Shown: one piece after another, positions 54,616 to 64,000 of the stretch
Layout: the number at the start of each line of letters is the position of its first letter
How positions within the stretch are numbered: the stretch's first letter is position 1
Assembly (NCBI RefSeq): GCF_003151075.1
Contig: NZ_CP029482.1
Location: forward strand, 3,968,001-4,032,000
Source of the DNA: Pseudomonas sp. 31-12
GTDB lineage: Bacteria; Pseudomonadota; Gammaproteobacteria; Pseudomonadales; Pseudomonadaceae
DNA: 64,000 bases
Reading direction: 5' to 3'
Program-made: the position numbers and the translations under genes
Notes under the pieces: model-generated
Databases searched by the model: none
Told to the model about the DNA's origin: nothing
What the model saw: the letters and a program-made list of their open reading frames with translations, nothing else

Positions 54616-55071
54616 ATGGAGCTGAAGTTCAGTCACGTCGATGTACTGGTCAAGAATCTCGAAGAAGCCTGCGCTTACTACGCACAGATTCTGCAAGCCA
54701 GGATCTCTAAAACGCTCGTCTGGGAACGCGGTGGCCTGCACGTGCGCTACGCGATTGCGTTGATCGGTCAGGAGCGTTTCATGCTGGTGCAGCCGTTGGC
54801 GGGGAACCTGAAGGATCTGCTGGATTGCGCGGGCGAAGGCATGATTTACCGCCACTGCTACTCCACACCGGACATCGAGAAGGCCTATGACGACTTGATC
54901 GCCGCGGGTGTTCAGCCAGAAGACGAAAACGGAAAACCACTTGCCCGCGCGAACCTGCAATCCCCGTCAGGGACCCGCATCATCTGGTTGCCCAAGCGCT
55001 TTGGGCACTTCTCCATCGAGATACTGGAAGACAAGGCGCTGGAGGCATTTATCGAGGAGGCGTTTGCTTAA
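54616..55071 (+). CDS. VOC/glyoxalase superfamily protein
   Basis: 151 residues; a strong AGGAGG precedes ATG. VOC pattern: HVDVLVKNLEEACAYYAQILQ at the start, then RHCYSTPDIEKAYDDLIAAGVQPEDENGKPLA and a C-terminal SPSGTRIIWLP. Candidate metal ligands are H in FSHVD and H in RHCYS, with Glu near the end. Members isomerise or detoxify ketoaldehydes, or cleave aromatic rings; the substrate is unknown. Confidence 0.82.
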   Translation: MELKFSHVDVLVKNLEEACAYYAQILQARISKTLVWERGGLHVRYAIALIGQERFMLVQPLAGNLKDLLDCAGEGMIYRHCYSTPDIEKAYDDLIAAGVQPEDENGKPLARANLQSPSGTRIIWLPKRFGHFSIEILEDKALEAFIEEAFA

Positions 55072-55149
55072 GGGAGGAGGCGGCGAATGCCCGCTTCCGC
55101 CCCGCCCCCGCTTCACGCCCTCAGGAAGTCATGTCCATTTTAGCGGCCG

Positions 55150-56076
55150 TCAGTCGTAGAACGGCTCAACCGACACCCGACTGCCGACAAAAAAGCTGTC
55201 GGCCACCAACCGCAGCGGCTGGAGGTCCAGGTCGCTGGCTTTGTCGCCAATCAGCTGTTGGAAATGTCGATACACCGCCGCGTACTCGCCCTCCTCCGAG
55301 ACGGCCTGGCGCACGCCGTCGATAGTCAGGAGTGCACCACCGTTGTCCAGGCGCAGGGTGCCTTCGGTGCTGCGGATTTCGATGCTCCAGAGTTCGTCAT
55401 GACCGTGGTCGAAATCGAACTCCGCGCGGACATCGAGGTGACGCGCGTCAGACATTTTGATCGAAGCGGCAATCGGCGACTGGCAGTTATTGGGGACTCG
55501 CAGTTCGGCAGACTCGACGAACAGCGGCAGCGCCAGCAAATGGGTGACGATCGACAAGGCATTGATGCCCGGATCGAAGACGCCCAGGCCTCCGGGTTGC
55601 CAGATCCAGGCCTGGCCGGGGTGCCATTTGCGCACGTCTTCCTTCCAGTCGATCTGCACGCTTTGCAGGGTGCGGGTGGCCAACCAATCACGGGCGGCCT
55701 CGATACCCGGCGCGTAGCGTGAATGCCAGGCGAACAAACCGCTGACGCCTTGTTCTTCGGCCTGGCTCACCAACGCCATCGCCTCACCCAACGTGGCGCA
55801 CGGTGGTTTTTCTACCAGCACGTGTTTGCCTGCAGCCAGCGCTTGTTGCACCAAAGCAAATCGTCCCTGCGGCGGTGTGCAAAACGCAATCGCATCGACC
55901 TGCGGGCCGTTTTCGAGCAACTCGCTCAGGGACTTAAAGTTCTCGACCCCGGCGCAAGGCTGCCCTTGCGTGGCGACAGACACCAACTGGAACGCGGGGT
56001 TGGCGTGGATAGCGGGGACGTGTTGATCCTGGGCAATCTTGCCGTAGCCCACCAGACCGAGACGGATCGGTTGCAT
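55150..56076 (-). CDS. gal: D-galactose 1-dehydrogenase (Gfo/Idh/MocA family)
   Basis: 308 residues. NAD-binding start IRLGLVGYGKIAQDQHVPAIHANPAFQLVSVATQG, EKPPCATLGEAMAL (the EKP motif) and GGLGVFDPGINALSIVTHLL. It is nearly the protein I remember as the galactose dehydrogenase of P. fluorescens, which oxidises D-galactose to galactonolactone with NAD(P) as first step of the De Ley-Doudoroff pathway. No other pathway gene is adjacent. Sure of the family, fairly sure of the substrate. Confidence 0.85.
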   Translation of the reverse strand: MQPIRLGLVGYGKIAQDQHVPAIHANPAFQLVSVATQGQPCAGVENFKSLSELLENGPQVDAIAFCTPPQGRFALVQQALAAGKHVLVEKPPCATLGEAMALVSQAEEQGVSGLFAWHSRYAPGIEAARDWLATRTLQSVQIDWKEDVRKWHPGQAWIWQPGGLGVFDPGINALSIVTHLLALPLFVESAELRVPNNCQSPIAASIKMSDARHLDVRAEFDFDHGHDELWSIEIRSTEGTLRLDNGGALLTIDGVRQAVSEEGEYAAVYRHFQQLIGDKASDLDLQPLRLVADSFFVGSRVSVEPFYD

Positions 56077-56450
56077 CGATGACTCCTGATTGTTTTTGTA
56101 TTGGTACGCAAGCCGGCAAGATTACGTTTGTACAGCGGCGAAGTCATTGATGACGTGCTGACGCTGCACCCAACAGGCGAATTTGAACGCTGCCAGCGCC
56201 TGGAAACGACCTTTACCCGGGTCCGCCAGCTATTGCCAACCGCCTCCAGCAGCGCTCTGCGCCGTCCATTCGGTGCCCCCCCCCCAAGAAGGCTGCTATG
56301 TGCGCCAGCGAACAGACGAACAGCCCTTCAGGTCTCCACACTCAAGTTGAAAAGCTACGTCCGGCAAGTACTGCCCGGTGCTGGCGCAATGCGTTGGCGT
56401 ACCTATCAAAATGCACGCAATCGCATCATGCGTTTCAGGCTCAGGACCTT
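56077..56450. other. Intergenic region with a C10 tract
   Basis: 374 bases between the galactose dehydrogenase start (leftward) and the glucan synthase start (rightward). A run of ten C lies at 56276-56285. An open frame at 56101-56454 has no protein-like features. Promoters for both genes should lie here. Confidence 0.55.
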
Positions 56451-59400
56451 ATGAACAGCATATGGACACGCATACAGAAGGTATTTCCCCGCTCGTCCGG
56501 CTTTTGGCGGACTCATCTGTTTCCCCAGCCCCGATTCAAATACGAGCCCATCTTGCGCTCGGAGCTTTTTAGCGCCGACCAGATGGCCAGTCACGGCATC
56601 GCCCTGGCCGGGCAGCATCGCCTGACAACGCTGTCTGCGCGGGACTCGATGCTGCACCGGCTCGATGATAACGAGCAGTTGCTCAAACGCAGCTGCACGG
56701 CGCTGACCAGCGCTCAATTGTCCAGCCGACGAGTGACTCCGGCAGCGGAATGGTTGCTGGACAATTACTACCTGGTCGAAGACCACATCCGCACTGCCAG
56801 GACGCACCTGCCCAAAGGCTACAGCCGTGAGTTGCCACGCCTGATCAACGGCCCGTCCGCGGGACTGCCACGCGTCTATGACATCGCACTGGAGACCATT
56901 TCCCATGGCGACGGTCGGGTCGACGAAGACAGTCTGAGCCGCTTCATTTTCTCTTATCAGACCGTGATGCCACTGGCGCTGGGCGAACTGTGGGCAATAC
57001 CGATCATGTTGCGCCTGGCGCTGATCGAAAACCTGCGGCGCGTGGCCTCGCGGGTCATGGCCAACGCCGACGAGCGCAATCTGGCTGATGACTGGGCCGA
57101 ACGCTTGATCGAAACCTCGGAACAGGACATCAAGAGCGTGGTGCTGACCGTTGCCGACATGGCTCGCTCCGCACCGCCGATGACCCCCGCCTTTGTCGCC
57201 GAATTCACCCGCCGCCTGCAGGGCCAAAGTGCAGCCCTGGCCCTGGCGCTGAACTGGATCGAGCAAATGCTCGGTGAGACCGGCTCCAGCATCGAACGCC
57301 AGGTGCAGCTCGATGCGCAACAACAGGCAGCGGATCAGGTGTCCATAGGCAACAGCATCGGCAGCTTGCGTCTCTTGTCCGCCACGGACTGGCGCGAGTT
57401 CGTCGAGTCAATGAGTCACGTCGAACAGATTCTCCACGAAGACCCGGCGCAGGTTTACCGGGCGATGGATTTCAAAACCCGTGACAGCTACCGGCATGTC
57501 ATTGAGCGCCTTGCCCGACGAAGCCCCCAGCACTCGGAAATCCAGATCGCCCGCGCCGCGATCAATCTCGCCGCAGCCGGAGCCGCCTCGGTCTCCTGCC
57601 CAGTGCTGGCTCACCACGTCGGGTATTACCTGATCAGCGCCGGGTTGCCGACCCTGGAGCGACGGCTCATCGCCCGAGTACCGCTTCATGAGCGCTGGAA
57701 ACGGCTGTTGCAGCAGTCGCCGCTGGTGTTTTACCTGGCGCCGGTGGCTTTCCTGACGCTCATCTTCGCCTGGCCCCTGCTGGCTTCTGCACAGCGCGAT
57801 GGAATGCCCGATGCGGCGCTTCTGCTGATGGCGATTCCATGCCTGATCATGACCAGCCGACTGGCAATCAGCCTGATCAACTGGTTAGTGACGTTCAGCC
57901 TGTTGCCGACGACGCTGCCGAAAATGGATTTTGCCAACGGTATTCCCGATGGCGCGCGAAGCCTGGTGGTGATCCCGACGCTGATCGCCAGCCTGGCCGA
58001 TGTGGACGAACTGGCGGAAGGTCTCGAAGTGCGCTTTCTCGCCAACCGCGACAGCAACCTGTATTTCGCGTTGCTCAGCGATTTCCTCGATGCGCCTGAA
58101 GAGTCTCAGCCACAAGACGCCGAACTGCTCACACAGGCGTCCCGTGCAATCACCCTGCTCAATGAAAAATACGCGGATGGACTCGGCGACCGATTCTTTC
58201 TGTTGCATCGGCCACGGCGCTGGAACGCGAGCGAACACGTTTGGATGGGCCACGAGCGCAAACGCGGCAAGCTGATCGAGCTCAATGCCCTGCTGCGCGG
58301 CAATGGACAGGACCGTTTCAACGCCATTGTCGGCGACATCACGCCGTTGCGCGGCGTGCGTTACGTCATCACGCTGGACACAGACACCCTGCTGCCGCGC
58401 GATGTCGCTCGCCAATGTGTGGCGGCGATGATGCACCCGTTGAATCGTCCGTTGTTCGACAGTGCTGGCGAGCAGATCATTTCCGGCTACGCGGTGTTGC
58501 AACCGCGAGTCGGCATCGGCCTGACCAGCGCCACGCGCTCGATCTACGCCCGGCTGTTTGGCAGTGATGCCGGTGTCGATCCTTACACCCGGACGGTGTC
58601 GGACGTTTACCAGGATCTGTTCCAGCAAGGTTCCTTCATCGGCAAGGGCATCTACGATGTCGATGCGTTCACCTGCGCACTGGAAGGCTGCTTGCCGGAT
58701 AACCAGATTCTGAGCCACGACCTGATCGAGGGGTGTTATGCACGATCCGGCCTGCTCAGTGACGTGCAGGTCTACGAGCAATACCCCTCGCGCTACGGTG
58801 CCGATGTCAATCGCCGGCATCGCTGGATACGCGGCGACTGGCAGCTGCTGCCGTGGACTTTACCCTGGGCGCGCAACGCCGATGGCAAATGGGTGCGCAA
58901 CAGGCTGAGCGTCATGGCACGCTGGAAGATTCTGGATAATCTGCGACGCAGCCTGGAACCGCTGGCGCTGTTGTTGATGTTTGCATGGGGCTGGTTTGCC
59001 AGCAGTCAGCCCATGAACTGGACCCTGACAGTCATCGGGTTGATGGTGATTCAACCGTTGCTCCGGGCGGTGACCGATCTGATGCAGGCCCCCGCCGATG
59101 TGTCCTTTGGACAATACCTGAGGGCGTTGCTGGCAGATCTTGCGAAGGACCTGGCCCGGGCATGCCTGACGCTCGCCTGGCTGCCCTTCGAGATGTTCTA
59201 CAGCGCCGATGCAATCCTGCGCTCGCTCTGGCGAATCGGCTTTAGCAGACGCCGGCTGTTGCAATGGCAGCCCTCGCGCGAGGTGGAGCGCACGACCGAT
59301 AACCGTCTGTCCGGCCTCTATCGCCAGATGTGGATCGAGCCGGCATCGGCCCTCATCGCGGTGGCCCTGTTGGTGAACGACCCGCAGACGCTGGCCATCG

Positions 59401-62400
59401 CCAGTCCGCTGCTGTTGTCGTGGCTGGTGGGCCCCTGGATCGCCTGGCGGCTCAGTTTGGCGCCCAGGCAGTCGGTGTTTGCCCCCTCGGCAGATGATCT
59501 GCGTTTCCTGCGGTTGCTGGCGCGCAAAACCTGGGCGTTCTTCGATCAATACGTCGGGCCGCAAGATCACTGGCTGCCACCGGACAACGTGCAGGAACAA
59601 CCCCGGCCTGCCGTTGCCCATCGGACCTCGCCGACCAACATGGGCATGTCCCTGCTCGCCCATCTGGCCGCTCGCGATTTCGCGTACTTGAGCACCGAAC
59701 GACTGCTGTCCCGGCTTGCGGCATCGCTGGACAGCATGGACGGACTGGAGCGTTATCGGCAGCACTTCTACAACTGGTACGACACGCTGACCCTCGAACC
59801 GCTGCGCCCGCATTACGTCTCCACCGTCGACAGCGGTAACCTGGCGGGCCTGCTGCTGACCTTGCGCACCGGCATCGAGCAGCTTGCAGACGCCCCGCTG
59901 TTCAGCCCTGCCGTGATCAAGGGTCTGCGCGATACCCTCGATATCCTCATAGAGTCCCAACGCGCTTCAGGGACGGATGAAAACGCCCTGAATCAATTGC
60001 GAAAAAGCCTTGAACAAGGCTCGCAAACGGCGACCACTGACGCGTTGGCAGAGCTGCTGCAAACCTCTCACCTGATCGTCACAGGCCAGCAAGCGGACAC
60101 CGATGAGGAAAGCCTCTACTGGCGAGAAGCGTTTACCCGTCAATGCATCGACTGGACAGAAGAACTGCAACGCTATCGCCTCCCTACCCCCCTGGTGACG
60201 ATGGAGTCGCCTGGCACCTTGCGTCAGCTGGCAGCGCTGAATTGCGCTGACTGGGCAATCGACCATCACCCTCGAATCGAGCAGGTCCGCACCGACGCCA
60301 GGGAGCGCCTGAAGACCCTGGAACGTCTGGCCTTATTAGCGACGTCATTGGCGCAAATGGATTTCTCGTTGCTTTACGACAATCAGCGTGACCTGTTCGT
60401 CATCGGTTACAACGCCGAAGAATGCCGGCTCGACACCGGCTATTACGACCTGCTGGCATCCGAGGTGCGGCTCACCAATTTCGTGGCCATCGCCCAAGGA
60501 CAGATTCCCCAACGCGCCTGGTTCACCCTGGGAAGACTGCTGGGCGAAAACGCTGGCATACCGACGTTGCTGTCCTGGTCGGGGTCAATGTTTGAATACC
60601 TGATGCCAATGCTGGTGATGCCCAACTATGAAGGCAGCCTGCTGGACCAGACTTGCCGCGCCGCCGTGTCGGTGCAAATCGAGCATGGCAACAGGCTGGG
60701 CATTCCCTGGGGCGTTTCGGAATCGGGTTACAACACCGTCGACGCGCACTTCAATTATCAATACCGCGCCTTCGGCGTTCAGGCGCTCGGGCTCCAGCGC
60801 GGGCTAAGCAATGACGTCGTCATAGCGCCTTATGCCAGCGCCCTGGCGTTGATGGTCGATGCCGATGCGGCCTGCAAAAACCTGCAACGCCTTGCCCTGC
60901 AAGGCTCTTCGGGGCGTTTCGGCCTGTATGAAGCGGTGGATTACACCGAGGCCCGCTTACCGCGCGGCCAACCCTTCGTCGTGGTCCGGTCGTTCATGGC
61001 GCACCACCAGGGCATGAGCCTGCTGGCCTTGATCAGCCGACTGCTCGATCAACCGATGCAACGGCGATTCGAGTCCGACCCGGCGCTGCAATCAGCCCTG
61101 CTGCTGTTGCAGGAGAGGGTGCCCAAATCCGCCGCGCCCTACCTGCAAACCGCCCAGGCGCCGGCACTCGGCGATGTTGGCCAAGGCCAGGATTCGGGGC
61201 TTCGGGTGTTCTCGGATCCGGGACGCAAACGTCCAGCCGTGCAATTGCTCTCCAACGGTCGCTACCACGTCATGCTGACCAGCGGCGGCGGTGGTTACAG
61301 CCGCCGCAATGAAATGGCCGTCACCCGTTGGCAGGAAGACACTTCACAGGACAATTGGGGGATGTTCTGCTACCTGCGCGATGTCCAGACCAACACGGTG
61401 TGGTCGGCTGCGCATCAACCGACTTTGCATAAACCCGAGAGCCACGAGGCGATCTTCTGCGACTCCCGGGCAGAGTTTCGCGCACGCAACCTGGATTTCG
61501 ACACGCATCTGGAGATTGTTGTCTCGCCTGAAGACGACATCGAACTGCGCCGCCTGCACATCACCAACCGAGCCTCATCCGCCAAGACACTGGAGATCAC
61601 CACCTACGCCGAAGTCGTGCTGACTTCTCCCGGCAACGACGCGATGCACCCGGCATTCAGCAAGCTGTTCGTGCAGACCGAATTACTGCCGGCGCTCCAG
61701 GCCATTGTCTGCAGCCGCCGCCCCCGGGCCAACGATGAACCGACGCCGTGGATGTGCCATTTGCTGGCTGCACACGGGGTGGACATTGATGCGATCTCGT
61801 ACGAAACCGATCGCGCCCGGTTCATCGGCCGAGGGCGCAGCCTGGTGTCACCTGCCGCCCTGGATGCCGATTGCCAGCGCTTGTCAGGCAGTGCAGGCCC
61901 GGTGCTTGATCCGGTGGTCGCGATTCGCTGCAGGATTACCCTGCAACCCGGCCAACAGGCAACCATCGACCTGGTCACCGGAGTCGCCGACAGTCGCGAC
62001 GATTGCCTCTATCTCATCAACAAATACCGCGACCGTCACCTCGCCGACCGGGTGTTCGACCTGTCCTGGACCCATAGCCAGGTGCTTTTGCGTCAACTCA
62101 ATGCCACGTTGTCCGACGCCCGTCTGTTCGAGCAGATGGCCTCGTCGCTGCTTTATGCAAACGCCTCGATGCGCGCCGACAATGCAGTGCTGATTGCCAA
62201 TCGACGCAATCAGCCGGGACTCTGGGGTCAGGCCATTTCCGGCGATCTGCCTATCGTTCTGCTGCAGATCCAGAGCCTGGACAATATCGCCTTGGTGCAG
62301 CAGTTGATTCAGGCCCACGCCTACTGGCGGCAAAAAGGGTTGGTGGTCGACCTGTTGATCTGGAACGAAGATCAGGCGGGCTATCGCCAGCAACTGCAGG

Positions 62401-64000
62401 ACGCGATCATGGGCCTTATCACCTCCGGCAGTGAAGCCGCTTTGCTGGATCGTCCGGGCGGGATTTTTGTGCGCCCCGCGCAGCAGATGTCGACAGAAGA
62501 TCGCGTGCTGGTCCTTTCGGTGGCCAGGCTGGTGCTGAGCGAAGAGCTGGGCAGTCTCGCGGAACAGATTCATCGACGCAAAGGATTGCCGTTGCACGCG
62601 CCGTTTGTTGCGAGCCGGCATTATCAGGCCGGGCCGGCACCGGTACGACCGAACCGTCCCTCACTGCTGCTGGGCAATGGATATGGCGGTTTCAGCGACG
62701 ATGGCAGTGAGTACATTGTCACCGGGCTGGCAGCCAATCCGACACCCGCGCCCTGGGTCAATGTGATTGCCAATGCACACCTCGGCACCGTGGTCTCGGA
62801 AGCCGGCAGTGCGTATACCTGGGCCGAGAACGCCCATGAATTTCGCCTGACGCCGTGGCACAACGACCCGGTCACCGATCGGAGCGGAGAAGCCATTTAC
62901 CTGCGCGATGAAGAGACCGGGCACTTCTGGTCGGCATCGCCTCAGCCCTGCCCCGGGCAAGGCCCATACCGGACCCGCCATGGTTTCGGCTATAGCGTGT
63001 TCGAGCATGAAGAGGACGGCATTTACAGCGAGCTGTGGATCTATGTAGCGCTGGATGCGCCGATCAAATTCTCGCGACTGTTATTGACCAACCGCTCGGG
63101 ACGCAGCCGATCATTGTCGGTCACCGGGTATGTGGAATGGGTGCTGGGCGATCTGCGCAGCAAGTCGGCGATGCATGTGGTCACCCAATCGGATCCCGCC
63201 AGCGGTGCCTTCTTCGCCCGCAACGCCTACTCGGTGGAGTTTTCCGAGCGGGTGGCCTTCTTTGACACCGACACAGTCGATCACGGTATCAGCGGCGACC
63301 GTACTGAATTCATCGGCCGCAGTGGCAGCCTCGCCTCACCGGCAGCGATGCAACATGAAGGGTTGTCTGGGCGCATGGGGGGCGGCATGGACCCTTGCGC
63401 CGCCCTGCAAGTGTCGGTTGATCTCAACGATGGCGACAGCAAGGAAGTCATCTTGCGCCTTGGGGCGGCCTCGTCCAGCAATGCCGCTACCCAACTGGTG
63501 CAACGCTATCGGGGCAGACTGGCGGCCGCAGCAGAATTGCAAAAGGTACGGGAACACTGGCGCTCATTGCTCGGGGCCATTCATATCGAAACATGCGAGC
63601 CGGCGGTCGATGTCATGGTCAACGGCTGGTTGATGTATCAGGTCATCGCCTGCCGATTCCAGGCCCGAAGCGGCTACTACCAGTCGGGTGGCGCCATCGG
63701 TTTTCGCGATCAGTTGCAGGACAGTATGGCGATGATCCATACCGATCCGGCCACAGTGCGAGCGCATCTGTTGCTGTGCGCCGCCCATCAGTACGTGGAA
63801 GGCGACGTGCAACACTGGTGGCACCCGCCGATGAATCGAGGGGTTCGCACCGCCTGCTCCGACGACTTTTTGTGGCTGGTGGCCGCCACCAACCGCTATG
63901 TCGAAATGACCGCCGATGTGGATGTACTGGAAGAGCCCGTCGGGTACCTGGAAGGACGCTTACTGGCGGCTGGCGAGGAGTCCTACTATGACCTCCCGGG
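56451..64000 (+). CDS. ndvB: Cyclic beta-1,2-glucan synthase, NdvB/ChvB type (3' end beyond window)
   Basis: Open from ATG 56451 (AGGA upstream) to the right edge: about 2,516 codons, of a usual total near 2,800-2,900. Family layout: N-terminal cytoplasmic part; membrane helices around residues 420-490; a GT84-type glycosyltransferase (VRYVITLDTDTLLPRDVA with the DxD, LSHDLIEG, RHRWIRGDWQ); more helices at about 835-1000; a glucoamylase-like domain (QDHWLPPDNVQ, RTSPTNMGMSL, GIPWGVSESGYN); then a GH94-like domain with IGFRDQLQDSMAM near the cut. These inner-membrane proteins make cyclic osmoregulated periplasmic glucans from UDP-glucose, with the GH94 part controlling ring size. The end is cut. 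Galactose dehydrogenase lies divergent upstream. Confidence 0.93.
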   Translation, partial: MNSIWTRIQKVFPRSSGFWRTHLFPQPRFKYEPILRSELFSADQMASHGIALAGQHRLTTLSARDSMLHRLDDNEQLLKRSCTALTSAQLSSRRVTPAAEWLLDNYYLVEDHIRTARTHLPKGYSRELPRLINGPSAGLPRVYDIALETISHGDGRVDEDSLSRFIFSYQTVMPLALGELWAIPIMLRLALIENLRRVASRVMANADERNLADDWAERLIETSEQDIKSVVLTVADMARSAPPMTPAFVAEFTRRLQGQSAALALALNWIEQMLGETGSSIERQVQLDAQQQAADQVSIGNSIGSLRLLSATDWREFVESMSHVEQILHEDPAQVYRAMDFKTRDSYRHVIERLARRSPQHSEIQIARAAINLAAAGAASVSCPVLAHHVGYYLISAGLPTLERRLIARVPLHERWKRLLQQSPLVFYLAPVAFLTLIFAWPLLASAQRDGMPDAALLLMAIPCLIMTSRLAISLINWLVTFSLLPTTLPKMDFANGIPDGARSLVVIPTLIASLADVDELAEGLEVRFLANRDSNLYFALLSDFLDAPEESQPQDAELLTQASRAITLLNEKYADGLGDRFFLLHRPRRWNASEHVWMGHERKRGKLIELNALLRGNGQDRFNAIVGDITPLRGVRYVITLDTDTLLPRDVARQCVAAMMHPLNRPLFDSAGEQIISGYAVLQPRVGIGLTSATRSIYARLFGSDAGVDPYTRTVSDVYQDLFQQGSFIGKGIYDVDAFTCALEGCLPDNQILSHDLIEGCYARSGLLSDVQVYEQYPSRYGADVNRRHRWIRGDWQLLPWTLPWARNADGKWVRNRLSVMARWKILDNLRRSLEPLALLLMFAWGWFASSQPMNWTLTVIGLMVIQPLLRAVTDLMQAPADVSFGQYLRALLADLAKDLARACLTLAWLPFEMFYSADAILRSLWRIGFSRRRLLQWQPSREVERTTDNRLSGLYRQMWIEPASALIAVALLVNDPQTLAIASPLLLSWLVGPWIAWRLSLAPRQSVFAPSADDLRFLRLLARKTWAFFDQYVGPQDHWLPPDNVQEQPRPAVAHRTSPTNMGMSLLAHLAARDFAYLSTERLLSRLAASLDSMDGLERYRQHFYNWYDTLTLEPLRPHYVSTVDSGNLAGLLLTLRTGIEQLADAPLFSPAVIKGLRDTLDILIESQRASGTDENALNQLRKSLEQGSQTATTDALAELLQTSHLIVTGQQADTDEESLYWREAFTRQCIDWTEELQRYRLPTPLVTMESPGTLRQLAALNCADWAIDHHPRIEQVRTDARERLKTLERLALLATSLAQMDFSLLYDNQRDLFVIGYNAEECRLDTGYYDLLASEVRLTNFVAIAQGQIPQRAWFTLGRLLGENAGIPTLLSWSGSMFEYLMPMLVMPNYEGSLLDQTCRAAVSVQIEHGNRLGIPWGVSESGYNTVDAHFNYQYRAFGVQALGLQRGLSNDVVIAPYASALALMVDADAACKNLQRLALQGSSGRFGLYEAVDYTEARLPRGQPFVVVRSFMAHHQGMSLLALISRLLDQPMQRRFESDPALQSALLLLQERVPKSAAPYLQTAQAPALGDVGQGQDSGLRVFSDPGRKRPAVQLLSNGRYHVMLTSGGGGYSRRNEMAVTRWQEDTSQDNWGMFCYLRDVQTNTVWSAAHQPTLHKPESHEAIFCDSRAEFRARNLDFDTHLEIVVSPEDDIELRRLHITNRASSAKTLEITTYAEVVLTSPGNDAMHPAFSKLFVQTELLPALQAIVCSRRPRANDEPTPWMCHLLAAHGVDIDAISYETDRARFIGRGRSLVSPAALDADCQRLSGSAGPVLDPVVAIRCRITLQPGQQATIDLVTGVADSRDDCLYLINKYRDRHLADRVFDLSWTHSQVLLRQLNATLSDARLFEQMASSLLYANASMRADNAVLIANRRNQPGLWGQAISGDLPIVLLQIQSLDNIALVQQLIQAHAYWRQKGLVVDLLIWNEDQAGYRQQLQDAIMGLITSGSEAALLDRPGGIFVRPAQQMSTEDRVLVLSVARLVLSEELGSLAEQIHRRKGLPLHAPFVASRHYQAGPAPVRPNRPSLLLGNGYGGFSDDGSEYIVTGLAANPTPAPWVNVIANAHLGTVVSEAGSAYTWAENAHEFRLTPWHNDPVTDRSGEAIYLRDEETGHFWSASPQPCPGQGPYRTRHGFGYSVFEHEEDGIYSELWIYVALDAPIKFSRLLLTNRSGRSRSLSVTGYVEWVLGDLRSKSAMHVVTQSDPASGAFFARNAYSVEFSERVAFFDTDTVDHGISGDRTEFIGRSGSLASPAAMQHEGLSGRMGGGMDPCAALQVSVDLNDGDSKEVILRLGAASSSNAATQLVQRYRGRLAAAAELQKVREHWRSLLGAIHIETCEPAVDVMVNGWLMYQVIACRFQARSGYYQSGGAIGFRDQLQDSMAMIHTDPATVRAHLLLCAAHQYVEGDVQHWWHPPMNRGVRTACSDDFLWLVAATNRYVEMTADVDVLEEPVGYLEGRLLAAGEESYYDLP

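Noticed and set aside
56101..56454. 117-codon frame upstream of the glucan synthase
   Set aside because: Arginine-rich, runs through the poly-C tract and overlaps the synthase start; reads as non-coding.

Overview
The window reads as chromosome of a fluorescent-group Pseudomonas. The base composition is GC-rich and genes are densely packed. Several proteins look typically pseudomonad: a galactose dehydrogenase like the one known from P. fluorescens, KatG, TspO and a DUF1206 protein. Five REP doublets (GTGGGAGC...GCTCCCAC type) and one long composite inverted repeat lie between genes. I see no tRNA, rRNA, CRISPR array, insertion sequence or prophage.

Layout. 0-2.6 kb: a left-truncated secreted GH16-type glycoside hydrolase and an acyltransferase-3 membrane protein. 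2.6-3.4 kb: long inverted repeat with a REP pair in its loop. 3.4-9.7 kb: a GH13 maltosyl/trehalose-synthase-like enzyme, a small exported protein, and a histidine kinase, FixJ-like regulator and lone receiver. 9.8-16.5 kb: DHA2 exporter with divergent LysR regulator, ilvD, a chemoreceptor, and a broken CAP-domain gene. 16.5-21.6 kb: small conserved genes (GFA, MarR, secreted protein, DUF2024, Rof, CinA-like). 22-26 kb: a sialidase-like protein, a membrane protein and an LtaS-like enzyme in one operon. 26.3-28.6 kb: katG.

28.6-48.6 kb is the centrepiece: a self-contained siderophore/metallophore locus. It encodes a Fur-like regulator, two closely related TonB-dependent receptors (one with and one without the signalling domain), an ECF sigma factor/FecR pair, and an ABC uptake system. 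It also encodes an MFS exporter and a biosynthetic set resembling staphyloferrin B genes: SbnI-like serine kinase, CitE-like lyase, SbnH-like decarboxylase, SbnA-like synthase and one NIS synthetase. Two differences stand out. An octopine/nopaline-dehydrogenase-family protein sits where SbnB would be expected, and a class V aminotransferase is added while only one NIS synthetase is present. The product is therefore probably not staphyloferrin B; an opine- or rhizobactin-like aminopolycarboxylate is my best guess. Both receptor genes carry the same two-block upstream motif, which suggests that one sigma factor drives both.

48.6-56 kb: isochorismatase-like hydrolase, DUF1206 protein, TspO plus an esterase, HxlR regulator with divergent MFS exporter, a truncated EamA transporter, a VOC protein and galactose dehydrogenase. 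56.45 kb to the right edge: one very large gene for a cyclic beta-1,2-glucan synthase (NdvB type), cut by the end of the window.
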